A stretch of DNA of 64,000 nucleotides from Paenibacillus sp. (GCA_023512345.1 JAILZT010000003.1:124001-188000), one strand, 5' to 3'; shown: positions 51,880-61,414, counted from the first letter of the stretch. The notes: generated from the sequence alone by a model not told the origin. Program-made: numbers and translations.

Positions 51880-53358
51880 TTACAGGATAATGGCGATTAA
51901 GCCCCCAGAGCCTTCGTTAATAATGCGTCCAAGTGTTTCTTGAAGTTTATAGCGGGCATTATCCGGCATCATGGCTATTTTCCCTTGGATACCTTCTCGA
52001 ACGATTGAATGCAGCGATCTTCCAAAAATATCCGACTCCCAAATCTTGATCGGGTCATTCTCGAAATCCTGCATCAAATATCGTACCAGTTCTTCACTTT
52101 GCTTCTCTGTTCCGATAATCGGAGAGAATTCTGATTCTACGTCTACACGGATCATATGAATAGATGGTGCGGTCGCTTTCAAGCGGACTCCAAATCGCGA
52201 GCCTTGGCGAATCAGCTCCGGTTCATCCAGTGCCATCTCTGCGAGAGAAGGTGCAGCAATTCCGTATCCGGTAGTCTTTACCATTTCGAGCGCTTCCGCA
52301 AAACGATCATATTCCCGTTTAGCGTGCGAGAATTCCTGCATTAATTGCAGCAGATGATCCTTGCCGCGGATCTCAACGCCTACGACTTCCATCAATACTT
52401 GATCATAAAGCTCTTCTGGAGCGTATAGATCGATTTCTGCTACACCCTGACCCATATTCATACCGCTCAGACCGGCTCTATCAATGAATTCATACTCTCC
52501 GAATTGAGCTACCAGACGGTCCACATCCCGCAATCGGCGGATATCCTTAACGGTATCACGAACGGAATTTTCGTAGCTGCTGCGCAGCCAATGGTTTTCA
52601 TCCAGAACCATAACCCAACTAGGCAGATTCACATTGACTTCATGTACTGGGAACTCATAGAGAACCTCACGAAGAACCCCAGTAACATCATCCTCTGTCA
52701 TATTCGCGGCACTAAGCGTCATAACTGGAATATCATACTTAGCAGCAAGCTCATTACGAAGCTGCTGGGCTTCCTCACTGCGCGGCCGAGTGGAGTTGAT
52801 GACAAGCACGAAAGGCTTGCCGACCTCTTTAAGCTCCGCAATGACACGTTCTTCGGAGTCCACGTAAGAACTACGGGGAATCTCGGCAATTGTACCGTCA
52901 GTAGTTACAACGACTCCCAACGTGGAATGCTCCTGAATGACCTTTCTTGTACCAATCTCTGCTGCTTCTTGGAACGGAATTGGCTCCTCAAACCACGGTG
53001 TCGAGATCATCCGAGGTCCATTTTCGTCTTCATAGCCTTTGGCACCATCTACGGCATAGCCTACACAATCTACCAGCCGTACATTCACCTCAAGCCCTTC
53101 CGCCACCTTGATTTGAACAGCGTTGTTAGGGACGAATTTCGGTTCAGTTGTCATAATGGTTTTGCCTGCCGCACTTTGTGGAAGCTCATCTATTGCCCGT
53201 ACACGATCAGCTTCATTCGTGATGTTAGGCAATACAATCGTCTCCATAAAACGCTTAATGAATGTTGATTTTCCCGTGCGGACCGCGCCGACGACTCCAA
53301 GATAAATGTCTCCGCCGGTTCGCTCGGCAATGTCCTTGAAAATATCCACTTTTTCCAA
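51880..53358 (-). CDS. spoIVA: Stage IV sporulation protein A (spore coat ATPase)
   Basis: The 492-residue ATPase assembles the base layer of the spore coat on the forespore surface. Walker A GAVRTGKST is near residue 24-32, with the TRAFAC-like GTPase fold up to about 235 and a C-terminal domain ending INEGSGGLIAIIL that is needed for localisation. I set the start at a TTG with AGGAGGGG about 8 nt upstream; this gives MEKVDIFKDIAERTGG and exactly the B. subtilis length. The upstream region should hold a mother-cell sigma-E promoter, but I could not find a convincing one. Confidence 0.97.
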   Translation of the reverse strand: MEKVDIFKDIAERTGGDIYLGVVGAVRTGKSTFIKRFMETIVLPNITNEADRVRAIDELPQSAAGKTIMTTEPKFVPNNAVQIKVAEGLEVNVRLVDCVGYAVDGAKGYEDENGPRMISTPWFEEPIPFQEAAEIGTRKVIQEHSTLGVVVTTDGTIAEIPRSSYVDSEERVIAELKEVGKPFVLVINSTRPRSEEAQQLRNELAAKYDIPVMTLSAANMTEDDVTGVLREVLYEFPVHEVNVNLPSWVMVLDENHWLRSSYENSVRDTVKDIRRLRDVDRLVAQFGEYEFIDRAGLSGMNMGQGVAEIDLYAPEELYDQVLMEVVGVEIRGKDHLLQLMQEFSHAKREYDRFAEALEMVKTTGYGIAAPSLAEMALDEPELIRQGSRFGVRLKATAPSIHMIRVDVESEFSPIIGTEKQSEELVRYLMQDFENDPIKIWESDIFGRSLHSIVREGIQGKIAMMPDNARYKLQETLGRIINEGSGGLIAIIL

Positions 53359-53720
53359 AAGAGATCCCCTCCTCATATTACTCCGAAGAAAAAATGCCTG
53401 AAGAGCATCGACTTCGCGTTCCGCCGGCTATCATGACCTTATTAGGGACATTAACCGGACTTTGCGTATGCCCGCCCGAAGCTTAGCCGCTTACATTGGC
53501 GGAACGTACTGCCCCGCGCTAAACTCCGAATGCTCGGACATGCATTTGGACTAGTATCATCATATGTATCCAGTACGGATTTATGACCTGCAATTGCGCA
53601 ATTTGATATTTCATTTTCGAATTGAGCTATTAACGCATGCAGTCGTAGAGCGCCCGGAACCTTTCTCATCAATCATATGAGGACGGGATCTTGAAAAGAA
53701 CTACTACTTAAGGCAAACAT
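53359..53720. other. Intergenic region upstream of spoIVA
   Basis: About 360 bp without a confident gene. A 73-codon minus-strand ORF (53451-53672, starting MMRKVPGALRL) is open, but it has no good SD and no family I recognise. CATACG (near 53463) and GATACATATG (near 53560) resemble sigma-E -10 elements, but neither has a proper -35 at the right spacing. Confidence 0.4.
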
Positions 53721-53774
53721 AAAAAGTCGCTAATTCCTAAAATGGAGGAGCTCTCCACTTAGAAATTAGCGACT
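53721..53774 (-). terminator. Terminator after the yphF-like lipoprotein gene
   Basis: On the minus strand AGTCGCTAATT and AATTAGCGACT form an 11-bp stem with inner pairing (TGGAGAG.../CTCCA), followed by TTTTTATG. Confidence 0.85.
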
Positions 53775-53795
53775 GCGGATTCAGAGGTCTTTAGG

Positions 53796-54548
53796 TTAAT
53801 TAGATGCTTGAGGGACAGGTTGTTCATTAATCCACAGATAAGGCAAGGATTTAACAGGTACATAATAGGAGGCCTCTTCCAAGTCAAATCTCAGATCCCT
53901 ATTCTGCTGCTCTGGTCCTCCATTTTTATTAATAACCGTCATAATATCAAAAACATAATCGACGTATACATTCCCATCCTTGTCCATAATAAATGGAGTA
54001 TCCTCACCTGAATACACACTAGACAGCTTGATGGATCCTGTACCTGCCTTCTTGGAATCAATGGAAAATAACCCTGGATAGATCTCATCTCCTGCCGGAA
54101 GCACTCCTCCATGAGCAGATTTATATCGAGTAATTTGAAGCTGTACGTCATTTACTTTCTGAACCGTCACAAGATCCATAACTTTTACCGTAGGGTCGCT
54201 CTCTTCATTCAAGATAAGAAAATAAGCGCTTCCGCCCTTCTCAAAAGCTGTGGAAGGAATATCATCCAAATATCCTTTCTTGTTCAGCATATCTAGATCG
54301 ATTCGGAATTTTTCATATCTCGGGGTTGTAATATCTGCGTTAATTATCGGTAAAATCCCTTCTTCTTGTTGAAAATCATCCACGGCAGACTGAATTCTCT
54401 TCACACTTTCACGATAATTTACCTTAGGTATTCCCTCGTCACTGTCCGGGTACAGACATCCGGACAGTGAAAAAGTCAAAATAAGCAGAACTGTTCCCTC
54501 GCATAGTGTACGGATCAGAGATTTCGACTTCGTTCGTAAGTATTTCAA
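53796..54548 (-). CDS. yphF: YphF-like lipoprotein
   Basis: The predicted lipoprotein (about 250 residues) has a basic, hydrophobic signal ending in LTFSLSGC, with the cysteine as the lipidation site. The mature domain is polar with no catalytic motif. It is placed next to spoIVA as YphF is in B. subtilis; sequence identity is not something I can measure here. I chose a TTG start at 54548 because AGGAGGG lies 9 nt upstream; the ATG inside that SD would give only MTP before a stop. Confidence 0.65.
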   Translation of the reverse strand: MKYLRTKSKSLIRTLCEGTVLLILTFSLSGCLYPDSDEGIPKVNYRESVKRIQSAVDDFQQEEGILPIINADITTPRYEKFRIDLDMLNKKGYLDDIPSTAFEKGGSAYFLILNEESDPTVKVMDLVTVQKVNDVQLQITRYKSAHGGVLPAGDEIYPGLFSIDSKKAGTGSIKLSSVYSGEDTPFIMDKDGNVYVDYVFDIMTVINKNGGPEQQNRDLRFDLEEASYYVPVKSLPYLWINEQPVPQASN

Positions 54549-54571
54549 GGTGTCATTCCCTCCTTGGTGCT

Positions 54572-54940
54572 CTACCACAACTCTTCTTCCTCTCCATTCC
54601 TCGCAGCCTCCAGCTTGCGTCGAACGGCTGCCTTCAATGGATCCTCAGGAATAATCACCGTAACATCCTCCCACACGGCTGTCTGGCAGGCTAAACGTAC
54701 TCCGTTATGTAGTAAGCTGCCCAGCTTGCGGCGCTCGGCCTCACCCGCCGGACGGACTGCTGCCGCTTCCTGACCTTCTACCTTTACCTTACACATAAGA
54801 CAGCCTGCCTTTCCTCCGCATCGTGTAGTAATCACTACACCGGCCTTACGTGCGGCCTCTAGTATTGTCACACCATGGGGTACAACAGCTTTCCGACCCT
54901 CCGGCTGAAATACAACAGTCAATCCTTTTTGTGTTTTCAT
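54572..54940 (-). CDS. 2Fe-2S ferredoxin
   Basis: The 122-residue plant-type ferredoxin has the cluster pattern C-x5-C-x2-C (RCGGKAGCLMCKV) and a fourth cysteine in LACQ. The N-terminal beta-grasp segment AVVPHGVTILEAARKAG is typical. The C-terminal extension of charged residues (KLEAARNGEEEELW) is unusual. The redox partner is unknown. It lies 24 bp upstream of the yphF-like gene's start and 17 bp downstream of the nucleotidyltransferase-like gene, and a second ferredoxin lies on the other side of that gene. Confidence 0.85.
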   Translation of the reverse strand: MKTQKGLTVVFQPEGRKAVVPHGVTILEAARKAGVVITTRCGGKAGCLMCKVKVEGQEAAAVRPAGEAERRKLGSLLHNGVRLACQTAVWEDVTVIIPEDPLKAAVRRKLEAARNGEEEELW

Positions 54941-54957
54941 GATGTCACTTTCCTTTC

Positions 54958-55590
54958 CTAGACGGGAGACAAAGACACTGACAGAAGTTCTTCAAGTAAA
55001 CTCAAGTGGAATTGCTCTAATGAATTACGATTAATCAAAGTATTCAAAAGTGGTATATGGCTGGCTAGATCTTCCCTCATTACCGCAGCTATATTTTCAT
55101 ATCGGTCATTTCTGCTTCGAAGGATGTTAAACAACAATTCATGAGCCAAAGGCATTAGCCTTAGGAAACCAATATTTTCATAATATTTAAAAGGTGCATC
55201 CTTTAATAACAGGCTTGTCTCCACTGTATATTGCGAATATCCAGAGCAAACCCTGAAGCCACATACAAGTTCAACAGGGTACCCTCCAAGACTGTAATGA
55301 CTCGTAAGAGAGAAACAGCCTTTGCTGTAATTTTCCTCGGGGTTATCAATAGACCATCGGCTTAATGCGGTATGGAGAGAATCGGCTTCTCCCAGATCGG
55401 CATACAAATCTATATCACGCGGCGGTACCGCTAAAGGAACATGTTGGAGCAACAGCCCGCTGCTTCCTCCAAGCAGGCAAACCGAAGAGCTCCCCGCCCG
55501 TTCAAATAGATTGCATACACTCCTCAACGTTTCACGTAATTCAGGCGGCATCTCAGAAACAGCCATCCTCCACACGCTCCATTTCCACAA
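54958..55590 (-). CDS. Nucleotidyltransferase-fold protein, unknown
   Basis: The 210-residue protein has a nucleotidyltransferase-like core: LLGGSSGLLLQ, then RDIDLYADL with the two-Asp metal site, and PVELVCGF as the third-strand position. It resembles the family of stand-alone nucleotidyltransferases, including aminoglycoside-type and MNT-like proteins, but the substrate is unknown. The start is uncertain: the longest frame opens with TTG, and internal ATG codons (residues 9 and 14) have GGAGG at poor spacing. It is flanked by two ferredoxins on the same strand. Confidence 0.6.
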   Translation of the reverse strand: MWKWSVWRMAVSEMPPELRETLRSVCNLFERAGSSSVCLLGGSSGLLLQHVPLAVPPRDIDLYADLGEADSLHTALSRWSIDNPEENYSKGCFSLTSHYSLGGYPVELVCGFRVCSGYSQYTVETSLLLKDAPFKYYENIGFLRLMPLAHELLFNILRSRNDRYENIAAVMREDLASHIPLLNTLINRNSLEQFHLSLLEELLSVSLSPV

Positions 55591-55621
55591 AATTACGGTT
55601 TACCCTCAATGAGAACCTTTG

Positions 55622-55924
55622 TTAGAAATACGTTTTGTTCATTGCAATAATGACTCCTGATGTCTTTACGATGGCCTGGCAAGCCAGACGATAACCTTCC
55701 TCCAACTCTTCAGGATCAAGGCGCCGTTCTTCAGCCCTTGTGGGTTCCTCCAAAAACTCTACTCCGGCTTCTATATAGCAGCGGCACCGTGCGCAAGTCC
55801 CTTTTGTACAGAGATTTTGCCAATCCACCCCGTGCTTCAATGCGTGCTCCAAGAGGGTTCGACCCTGTTGCGGATGCACATCCTTGGTTATGCTTCTCCC
55901 TTTTAAAATTAATGACACTTCCAT
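55622..55924 (-). CDS. 2Fe-2S ferredoxin
   Basis: The 100-residue protein has the plant-type cluster motif C-x5-C-x2-C (LCTKGTCARCRC) and a fourth Cys in RLACQ. QQGRTLLEHALKHGVDW is the N-terminal beta-grasp part. It is shorter than the ferredoxin at 54572 and not obviously a recent duplicate, since only the cluster region is alike. It sits 31 bp before the nucleotidyltransferase-like gene. Confidence 0.85.
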   Translation of the reverse strand: MEVSLILKGRSITKDVHPQQGRTLLEHALKHGVDWQNLCTKGTCARCRCYIEAGVEFLEEPTRAEERRLDPEELEEGYRLACQAIVKTSGVIIAMNKTYF

Positions 55925-55969
55925 CTCCCCCAGACTTCAGCATGGCATGATATTGTCTCATGTAAGGGC

Positions 55970-56149
55970 TCACATAATAGAAGCCACTCCGCCTAAGAAG
56001 CCAATGATCATCGTTACAAAAGCTACCACGGACAGAATTACTCTGATTAGCCCTTTTGTCTTACTGCGTGCAAAAGTAATCAGAAAAACAGACACGCCCA
56101 TAATCAATATTGCGACTAGGGACAACCACATTTTTGCCATTGGATCCAT
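55970..56149 (-). CDS. yphE: DUF2768-type small membrane protein (YphE-like)
   Basis: A 59-codon frame starts with ATG at 56149, preceded by AAGGGGGG at 8 nt. The protein begins MDPMAKMWLS and ends IGFLGGVASIM. It has two membrane helices (about 7-26 and 35-58) joined by a short basic loop (RSKTKGLIR). B. subtilis has a DUF2768 protein, YphE, at this place between gpsA and spoIVA, with the same two-helix layout. The gene is easy to miss because of its length. Its function is unknown. Confidence 0.7.
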   Translation of the reverse strand: MDPMAKMWLSLVAILIMGVSVFLITFARSKTKGLIRVILSVVAFVTMIIGFLGGVASIM

Positions 56150-56490
56150 GGTCTAATCCCCCCTTAAGTTGTGTTATATAGTCCATATTATATCATGAAC
56201 CCCATTTCAATTTCTTTACAGATCGTCAAAAGCTATAATATTTTTCACAAAAAAAATGCCGATTCTTAATTTAGTGTCTGCTTTGCGAATTCATCTAGAA
56301 CTACAGTCATACCATCCCCAAAATATATTAAAATTGAATGCTTCTTAAGAGAAATCGCAGATCAAACCCCATTACTTTTATAATACCATAATTTGGAACT
56401 ATACAACTTGTAAACCGTATCATTAAAAACTAGCAAGCAGCTTGTACCTCATACCATTCTTAATATATGATTTGTTATGAAAATCCGGGT
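56150..56490. other. AT-rich intergenic region
   Basis: About 340 bp with no ORF, hairpin or repeat I can support, apart from the terminator of spoVIF that begins at 56491. It should contain the promoter of the yphE-like and ferredoxin unit, but I see no clear -10/-35 pair. Confidence 0.4.
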
Positions 56491-56542
56491 AAAAAAAGAG
56501 GAAAAAGAACCGGTCAAATGTTGTCCGATTCCTTTTCCTCTT
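56491..56542 (-). terminator. Terminator after spoVIF
   Basis: On the minus strand AAGAGGAAAAGGAAT and the complementary arm TTCTTTTTCCTCTT form a long stem closed by CGG/CCG, followed by TTTTTACC. Confidence 0.85.
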
Positions 56543-56558
56543 GTCTTACTGCATCAAG

Positions 56559-56834
56559 CTATTTTTTTAGCATCATTTTCATTAACGCTTCCATGGTTCC
56601 CGAACTGGCGCCGCCTTTTTTGACAGCGTTGATAATATCCTGCACAGTATCTTCACTGACAGGTACCTTAGCCATTGATGACACCTGTTTGATTAACTGG
56701 CGGAGCTGGGCTTCATTTTGCATCGTCCCCGGCTTGACCGTACTGGCCAGCTTTTTGACGGCGCCTTCCGTAATATTCTTGCCCGCTTTTTTGTTAATGG
56801 CGTTCAATGCATCCTTGGAAAAATCCTTACTCAC
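56559..56834 (-). CDS. spoVIF: Stage VI sporulation protein F
   Basis: The 91-residue protein, starting GTG after AGGAGGG, has the helical SpoVIF family pattern: MSKDFSKDALNAINKKAGKN, a central VSSMAKVPVSEDTVQDIINA and a lysine-rich end. In B. subtilis SpoVIF is a late mother-cell protein needed for coat assembly. Upstream on the minus strand CACC and CATATGTTG lie about 15 bp apart, which weakly resembles a sigma-K promoter. Confidence 0.85.
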   Translation of the reverse strand: MSKDFSKDALNAINKKAGKNITEGAVKKLASTVKPGTMQNEAQLRQLIKQVSSMAKVPVSEDTVQDIINAVKKGGASSGTMEALMKMMLKK

Positions 56835-56899
56835 TTTTCATCCCTCCTCCGTCAATCCCCACTAACAACATATGAGAATTTCAGTAAAAGGTGAAAAGC

Positions 56900-57940
56900 T
56901 TAAGAATGCCACTGCTCCCAGGTTTCCTGAGAGATAGCTTCCATCTCTGTCTTCCGGTCACGTCCCATTAACGCCTCAACGGCACTCCGAGGGCTTCTCC
57001 CCTTGAATAGGACATGATAGATTTGATCGGTAATCGGCATCTGCACGCCTAATTTGGCCGAAATCGCATAAGCTGCCTGTGTTGTACGAATTCCTTCCAC
57101 AACCATTCCCATGGACTCCAGAACTTCCGTCAGCGGCATTCCCTTTCCAAGCATGGAGCCGGCACGCCAATTACGGCTGTGCTGACTAGTTGCTGTGACG
57201 ACAAGGTCACCTATACCCGCCAGACCGGCAAAGGTCAATGGGTTTGCTCCCATCTCAACCCCGACACGGGATATCTCTGCCAAACCGCGTGTAAGCAATG
57301 CGGCTTTGGCGTTGTCACCAAAACCAAGCCCATCCGAAAGACCCGCTCCTAGGGCAATGATATTTTTAAGTGCTCCGGCAAGCTCAACTCCAATCAGATC
57401 ACGATTCGTATAGACTCGGAAATCATTGTTGATGAACAATTCTTGCGCAGCAGCTGATGCCTTATCGTCTGGTGAGGCAACTACAACGGTAGTTGGACAG
57501 TGGCGTACAACCTCTTCAGCATGACTAGGTCCCGAGAGGACGACAACTTCACCTTCAGAAATACCTAGCTCTTCTGCTATAACTGTCGACATCCGTTTCA
57601 TGGTTTCCGTCTCAAACCCTTTGGTAGCATGAACGCAGAGCATACCTTCCTTCCAAAAAGGCTTCAGGCTGTGTGTAACCTGCCGCATTCCTGATGAAGG
57701 CGCAACTATAACTACCGCCTTAGAACCCGCAACAGCAGATTCCATATCGGTAGTCGCGATAATATTAGCAGGGAGAGCTATTCCCGGTAGATATTGTTGA
57801 TTGGTGTGAGATTCATTGATCTCTGCCGCCTGATCAGGATTTCGCGTCCACAGATAAACTTCCGAATGATTGGCCGCCAGCACGCTTGCCAGCGCAGTTC
57901 CCCAGCTTCCCGCAACCAGCACGGTGACTTTATCAGACAA
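56900..57940 (-). CDS. gpsA: Glycerol-3-phosphate dehydrogenase [NAD(P)+]
   Basis: The enzyme makes sn-glycerol 3-phosphate from dihydroxyacetone phosphate for phospholipid synthesis. The chain of about 346 residues begins with TTG (AGGGGG upstream), giving MSDKVTVLVAGSWGTALA as the NAD(P) loop. LSGPSHAEEVVR and LAGALKNIIALGAGLSDG with the catalytic Lys follow. It overlaps the plsY stop by 8 bp; PlsY uses its product. Confidence 0.95.
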   Translation of the reverse strand: MSDKVTVLVAGSWGTALASVLAANHSEVYLWTRNPDQAAEINESHTNQQYLPGIALPANIIATTDMESAVAGSKAVVIVAPSSGMRQVTHSLKPFWKEGMLCVHATKGFETETMKRMSTVIAEELGISEGEVVVLSGPSHAEEVVRHCPTTVVVASPDDKASAAAQELFINNDFRVYTNRDLIGVELAGALKNIIALGAGLSDGLGFGDNAKAALLTRGLAEISRVGVEMGANPLTFAGLAGIGDLVVTATSQHSRNWRAGSMLGKGMPLTEVLESMGMVVEGIRTTQAAYAISAKLGVQMPITDQIYHVLFKGRSPRSAVEALMGRDRKTEMEAISQETWEQWHS

Positions 57941-58550
57941 CGCGGTTTCCCCCTTTAGCTTTAGAGCCAATTTTATTCTCCCGTCCTTCGAAGATCTTCA
58001 CAATATTCGTACGGTGCCGCCAAAATGCGAAGACTGCTATGATGATACTGCTCCAGAGCACTGGCTGAGTAAAGTCTGTCAGCAAGAGCAGCACCGGTGT
58101 TAACAACACAAATATGAGTGAACCTAGTGATACATAACGTGTAATACAGATACACAAGATGGCTATGATTCCCGCAGACAGTGCAGGCCAGAAACAGAGC
58201 GTAGCCATGACGCCAATCGTAGTAGCGATGCCTTTGCCGCCACGAAAATGGAAGTATATAGGCCAGTTATGACCAATGATGGCAGCGATCCCGCAAGCAA
58301 CAGCAACCCACGTCCCCCAACCGCCAATCCAGGTTCCAAGCCAAACAGCGGCGATCCCCTTCAATACATCCAGAAGCAGCACTATTATCGCAGGTCCTTT
58401 CCCCAAAACCCGCAGCGTATTCGTAGCTCCAGCATTGCCGCTTCCGAACTGACGAATATCAATTCCTTTTAGAAGCTTGGCCAGCAATACACTAAAACTA
58501 ACGGAGCCGAGCAAATAGCTTACAACGATGACCAAAAATTCAAGAGCCAC
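57933..58550 (-). CDS. plsY: Acyl-phosphate:glycerol-3-phosphate acyltransferase
   Basis: The 205-residue enzyme has five or more membrane helices and the three conserved cytoplasmic loops: SGNAGATNTLR, GKGIATTIGV (seen in FHFRGGKGIATT) and RHRTNI. It makes lysophosphatidic acid from acyl phosphate. Its coupling to gpsA, and the presence of plsC further on, place three steps of phospholipid synthesis near each other. Confidence 0.95.
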   Translation of the reverse strand: MALEFLVIVVSYLLGSVSFSVLLAKLLKGIDIRQFGSGNAGATNTLRVLGKGPAIIVLLLDVLKGIAAVWLGTWIGGWGTWVAVACGIAAIIGHNWPIYFHFRGGKGIATTIGVMATLCFWPALSAGIIAILCICITRYVSLGSLIFVLLTPVLLLLTDFTQPVLWSSIIIAVFAFWRHRTNIVKIFEGRENKIGSKAKGGNRVV

Positions 58551-58562
58551 TCTGATTCTCCC

Positions 58563-59885
58563 CTAACTCTCGTCGGATTTACGCCGTGTAAAGATACGGA
58601 TTGGCGTCCCTTCAAAATTAAATGCTGCGCGGATTTTGTTCTCCAAATACCGCTCGTAGGAGAAGTGCATCAGCGAAGGATCGTTAACAAACACCACAAT
58701 TGTTGGTGGCTTAACCGCAACCTGCGTTACATAGTTAATCCGCAAGCGTCGGCCTTTGTCCGTTGGTGGAGGATTAATGGCCACGGCATCCGATACAACA
58801 TCGTTAACCAAGTGAGTTGTAATCCGCAGTGAATGCTGCTGGGCAACATGCTGCACAACAGGCAGTAGTTTTTGTAGGCGTTGCTTAGTTAGTGCGGATA
58901 AAAAGACGACTGGAGCATAACTCATAAACAAGAAATGGTCACGCACATTCTTCTCGAAATTCTGCATGGTTTTATCATCTTTTTCAATGACATCCCACTT
59001 GTTTACAACAAATATAGCTGCTTTTCCCGCCTCATGTGAATATCCAGCGATATGCTTGTCTTGATCAATAATGCCTTCCTCGCCGTTAATCACAACGAGC
59101 ACTACATCAGCACGTTCAATGGCACGCATAGCCCGCATTACACTATATTTCTCGACATTCTCGTACACCTTGCCGCGTTTACGCATACCGGCTGTATCGA
59201 TCAGGACATAACGTTGTCCATCCTTTTCGAAGGGAGTGTCAATTGCATCACGTGTCGTTCCTGCGATTTCACTGACGATAACACGATCTTCTCCAAGTAT
59301 AGCGTTAACCAGTGAGGATTTGCCTACATTTGGACGTCCTATCAAAGCTACACGAATGACATCTTCATCATATTCATCCTCTGTAAGCTCCGGAAGTCGC
59401 TCCGTTACGGCATCCAGCAAATCACCCAGCCCAGTGCCGTGGCTTCCTGAAACACCAATAGGGTCACCAAATCCCAAGCTGTAGAACTCATAAATATCGT
59501 CTGTACGTTTCATATTGTCTACTTTATTGATGGCTAGCACTATGGGCTTGCCTGATCGGAATAAGAGCTGTGCTACCTCTTCATCCGAATTCGTAAGTCC
59601 ACTCTTTGCATCGCACATAAATACGATGACATCAGCTTCCTCAATCGCCAGCTCTGCTTGAGCACGAATCGATTTCAGAATCGTATCATCACCGTCAATT
59701 TCAATACCTCCGGTATCAATTACACTGAATGATTTGCCGTTCCAGTCTGTAATACCGTATATCCGGTCACGTGTAATGCCCGGTTTATCCTCAACAATGG
59801 CTACTCTTTCACCGATCAGCCGATTAAAAATCGTCGATTTACCGACGTTTGGCCTCCCAACGATTGCCACAACGGGTCTTGCCAT
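58563..59885 (-). CDS. der: Ribosome-assembly GTPase Der (EngA)
   Basis: The 440-residue protein has two tandem GTPase domains, with P-loops GRPNVGKST (about 10-17) and GRPNVGKSS (about 182-190), the G3 DTGG and DTAG, and NKxD in NKVD and NKWD. A C-terminal KH-like domain (about 350-440) binds RNA. Der acts in assembly of the 50S subunit and is essential. The order plsY-der-rpsA-plsC-cmk is standard in Bacillaceae. Confidence 0.97.
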   Translation of the reverse strand: MARPVVAIVGRPNVGKSTIFNRLIGERVAIVEDKPGITRDRIYGITDWNGKSFSVIDTGGIEIDGDDTILKSIRAQAELAIEEADVIVFMCDAKSGLTNSDEEVAQLLFRSGKPIVLAINKVDNMKRTDDIYEFYSLGFGDPIGVSGSHGTGLGDLLDAVTERLPELTEDEYDEDVIRVALIGRPNVGKSSLVNAILGEDRVIVSEIAGTTRDAIDTPFEKDGQRYVLIDTAGMRKRGKVYENVEKYSVMRAMRAIERADVVLVVINGEEGIIDQDKHIAGYSHEAGKAAIFVVNKWDVIEKDDKTMQNFEKNVRDHFLFMSYAPVVFLSALTKQRLQKLLPVVQHVAQQHSLRITTHLVNDVVSDAVAINPPPTDKGRRLRINYVTQVAVKPPTIVVFVNDPSLMHFSYERYLENKIRAAFNFEGTPIRIFTRRKSDES

Positions 59886-60007
59886 ATTCCATTCCTCCTG
59901 TCTTCCTTACGTTACTCATCATAGCAAAAAACAATAAAATTGGCTAACGCTCTTCTAAGGTACCAATCTCACCGTCAAATTTATTATTGCCCGAATCATA
60001 GACCTCA

Positions 60008-60046
60008 AAAACACAATCGGCGAACCCCCGTATCGAGGGTTCGCCG
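60008..60046 (-). terminator. Terminator after the rpsA-like gene
   Basis: On the minus strand CGGCGAACCC and GGGTTCGCCG form a 10-bp stem, followed by ATTGTGTTTTTG. Confidence 0.8.
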
Positions 60047-60073
60047 ACTACTTTACCCGGTTAAGTTAAGGGA

Positions 60074-61414
60074 TTAGTTATTACCCTTAAATTTGTCCAA
60101 CTTATCGCCAAAACGCTCAGCAAGAGTAAAGCTAAGGCCTTCATTGCTTAACGAAACGTTAGGGTTGTTAAGCACTTCTTTAGGGGCTCTGTCTCTGTCT
60201 CTATTGCCGCCGCCGCTTCTTTCAGGTCTAGCTGTAGGAGCTGGCGCTTCTTCTGTTTCTTTAATGCTAAGGCTCACGCGTTTTTCAGAAGGGTTGAAGT
60301 CGAGTACTTTCACTTGTACTTCTTGTCCTTCTTTCAACACTTCATGCGGAGTGCCGATATGTTTGTGGGAGATTTGGGAGATATGCACAAGGCCTTCAAC
60401 ACCCGGAAGCAATTCAACGAATGCTCCAAAGTTAACAAGGCGTTTAACTTCACCTGTAACGATATCACCGATTTTGATTTGCTCTCCTGCAGAATCCCAA
60501 GGACCTGGAGCAGCAGCTTTGATACTCAGGCTGATTTTTCCTTTTTCAGGATCAACTTTAAGTACTTTAACGCGGACTTTATCTCCTTCAGAAACTACAT
60601 CCGAAGGCTTCTCAACATGGTTCCAAGCAATTTCGGATACGTGAACGAGGCCATCAACGCCGCCAACATCAACGAATGCACCGAATTGAGTCAAACGCTG
60701 TACAGTTCCTTCAATAATTTGACCTTCAGAAAGCTCAGCCATAATTTTAAGCTTGTTAGCTTCAAATTCCTCTTCTAGTACTTCTTTAGCAGAGAGGATA
60801 ACTTTGCTGTTCTCACGGTCCAATTCTTTAACTTTAACGCGCAATGTACGTCCTTTGTAATCACTGAAGTCTTCAACGAAATGACGTTCAACCATAGAAG
60901 CTGGGATAAATCCACGAGCGCCAACATCAGCCACTAGACCACCCTTAACTACGTCAGCCACAGTAACTTCGAAGGTTTCTTGGGAAGCAAAAAATTTCTC
61001 AAGATCTTCCCATGATTTTTCGCTGTCAATCGCACGTTTGGAGAGCACTAGGCTTTCCTTGTTATCGTTGATGCTGACAACTTTGCATTCTACTTCTTGT
61101 CCAACTTCTACTGCTTCTGCAGCGTTGTCCAATTGTACGGATGACAATTCGCGAATCGGAATTACGCCGTCGTATTTATATCCAATGCTTACATAAGCTT
61201 GGTTATCTTCGATTTTGACGATTGTTCCTTTCACGGTGTCGCCCTTTTTCACGGAAATGATAACTTCCAAATCCTCTTGGCTCGTCAATTCTTCTTCATT
61301 ACCGGCAACAGCTTCTGTTTCTACCACAGCGGACTCAACAGTTTCTGTCACTTCTGCGTTCTCGTTGTTATCAACGTTATCCGCAGCTTCCTGATTTCTA
61401 ATTTCCTCAGACAT
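60074..61414 (-). CDS. rpsA: S1-domain RNA-binding protein (ribosomal protein S1-like, YpfD type)
   Basis: The 446-residue protein has an acidic N-terminal extension (about 1-48, rich in Glu and Asn) and four S1 domains (about 52-125, 140-205, 220-290, 305-375), for example KGDTVKGTIVKIEDNQAYV and GEVKRLVNFGAFVELLPGVE. A Arg/Gly-rich tail (ARPERSGGGNRDRDRA) follows. B. subtilis YpfD is similar with four domains. E. coli S1 has six and is essential for translation initiation; the low-GC Firmicute protein is less tightly bound to ribosomes. Confidence 0.93.
   Translation of the reverse strand: MSEEIRNQEAADNVDNNENAEVTETVESAVVETEAVAGNEEELTSQEDLEVIISVKKGDTVKGTIVKIEDNQAYVSIGYKYDGVIPIRELSSVQLDNAAEAVEVGQEVECKVVSINDNKESLVLSKRAIDSEKSWEDLEKFFASQETFEVTVADVVKGGLVADVGARGFIPASMVERHFVEDFSDYKGRTLRVKVKELDRENSKVILSAKEVLEEEFEANKLKIMAELSEGQIIEGTVQRLTQFGAFVDVGGVDGLVHVSEIAWNHVEKPSDVVSEGDKVRVKVLKVDPEKGKISLSIKAAAPGPWDSAGEQIKIGDIVTGEVKRLVNFGAFVELLPGVEGLVHISQISHKHIGTPHEVLKEGQEVQVKVLDFNPSEKRVSLSIKETEEAPAPTARPERSGGGNRDRDRAPKEVLNNPNVSLSNEGLSFTLAERFGDKLDKFKGNN

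Noticed and set aside
53451..53672. 73-codon minus-strand ORF upstream of spoIVA
   Set aside because: No clear Shine-Dalgarno site or recognised domain. It was kept only as a note on the intergenic region.
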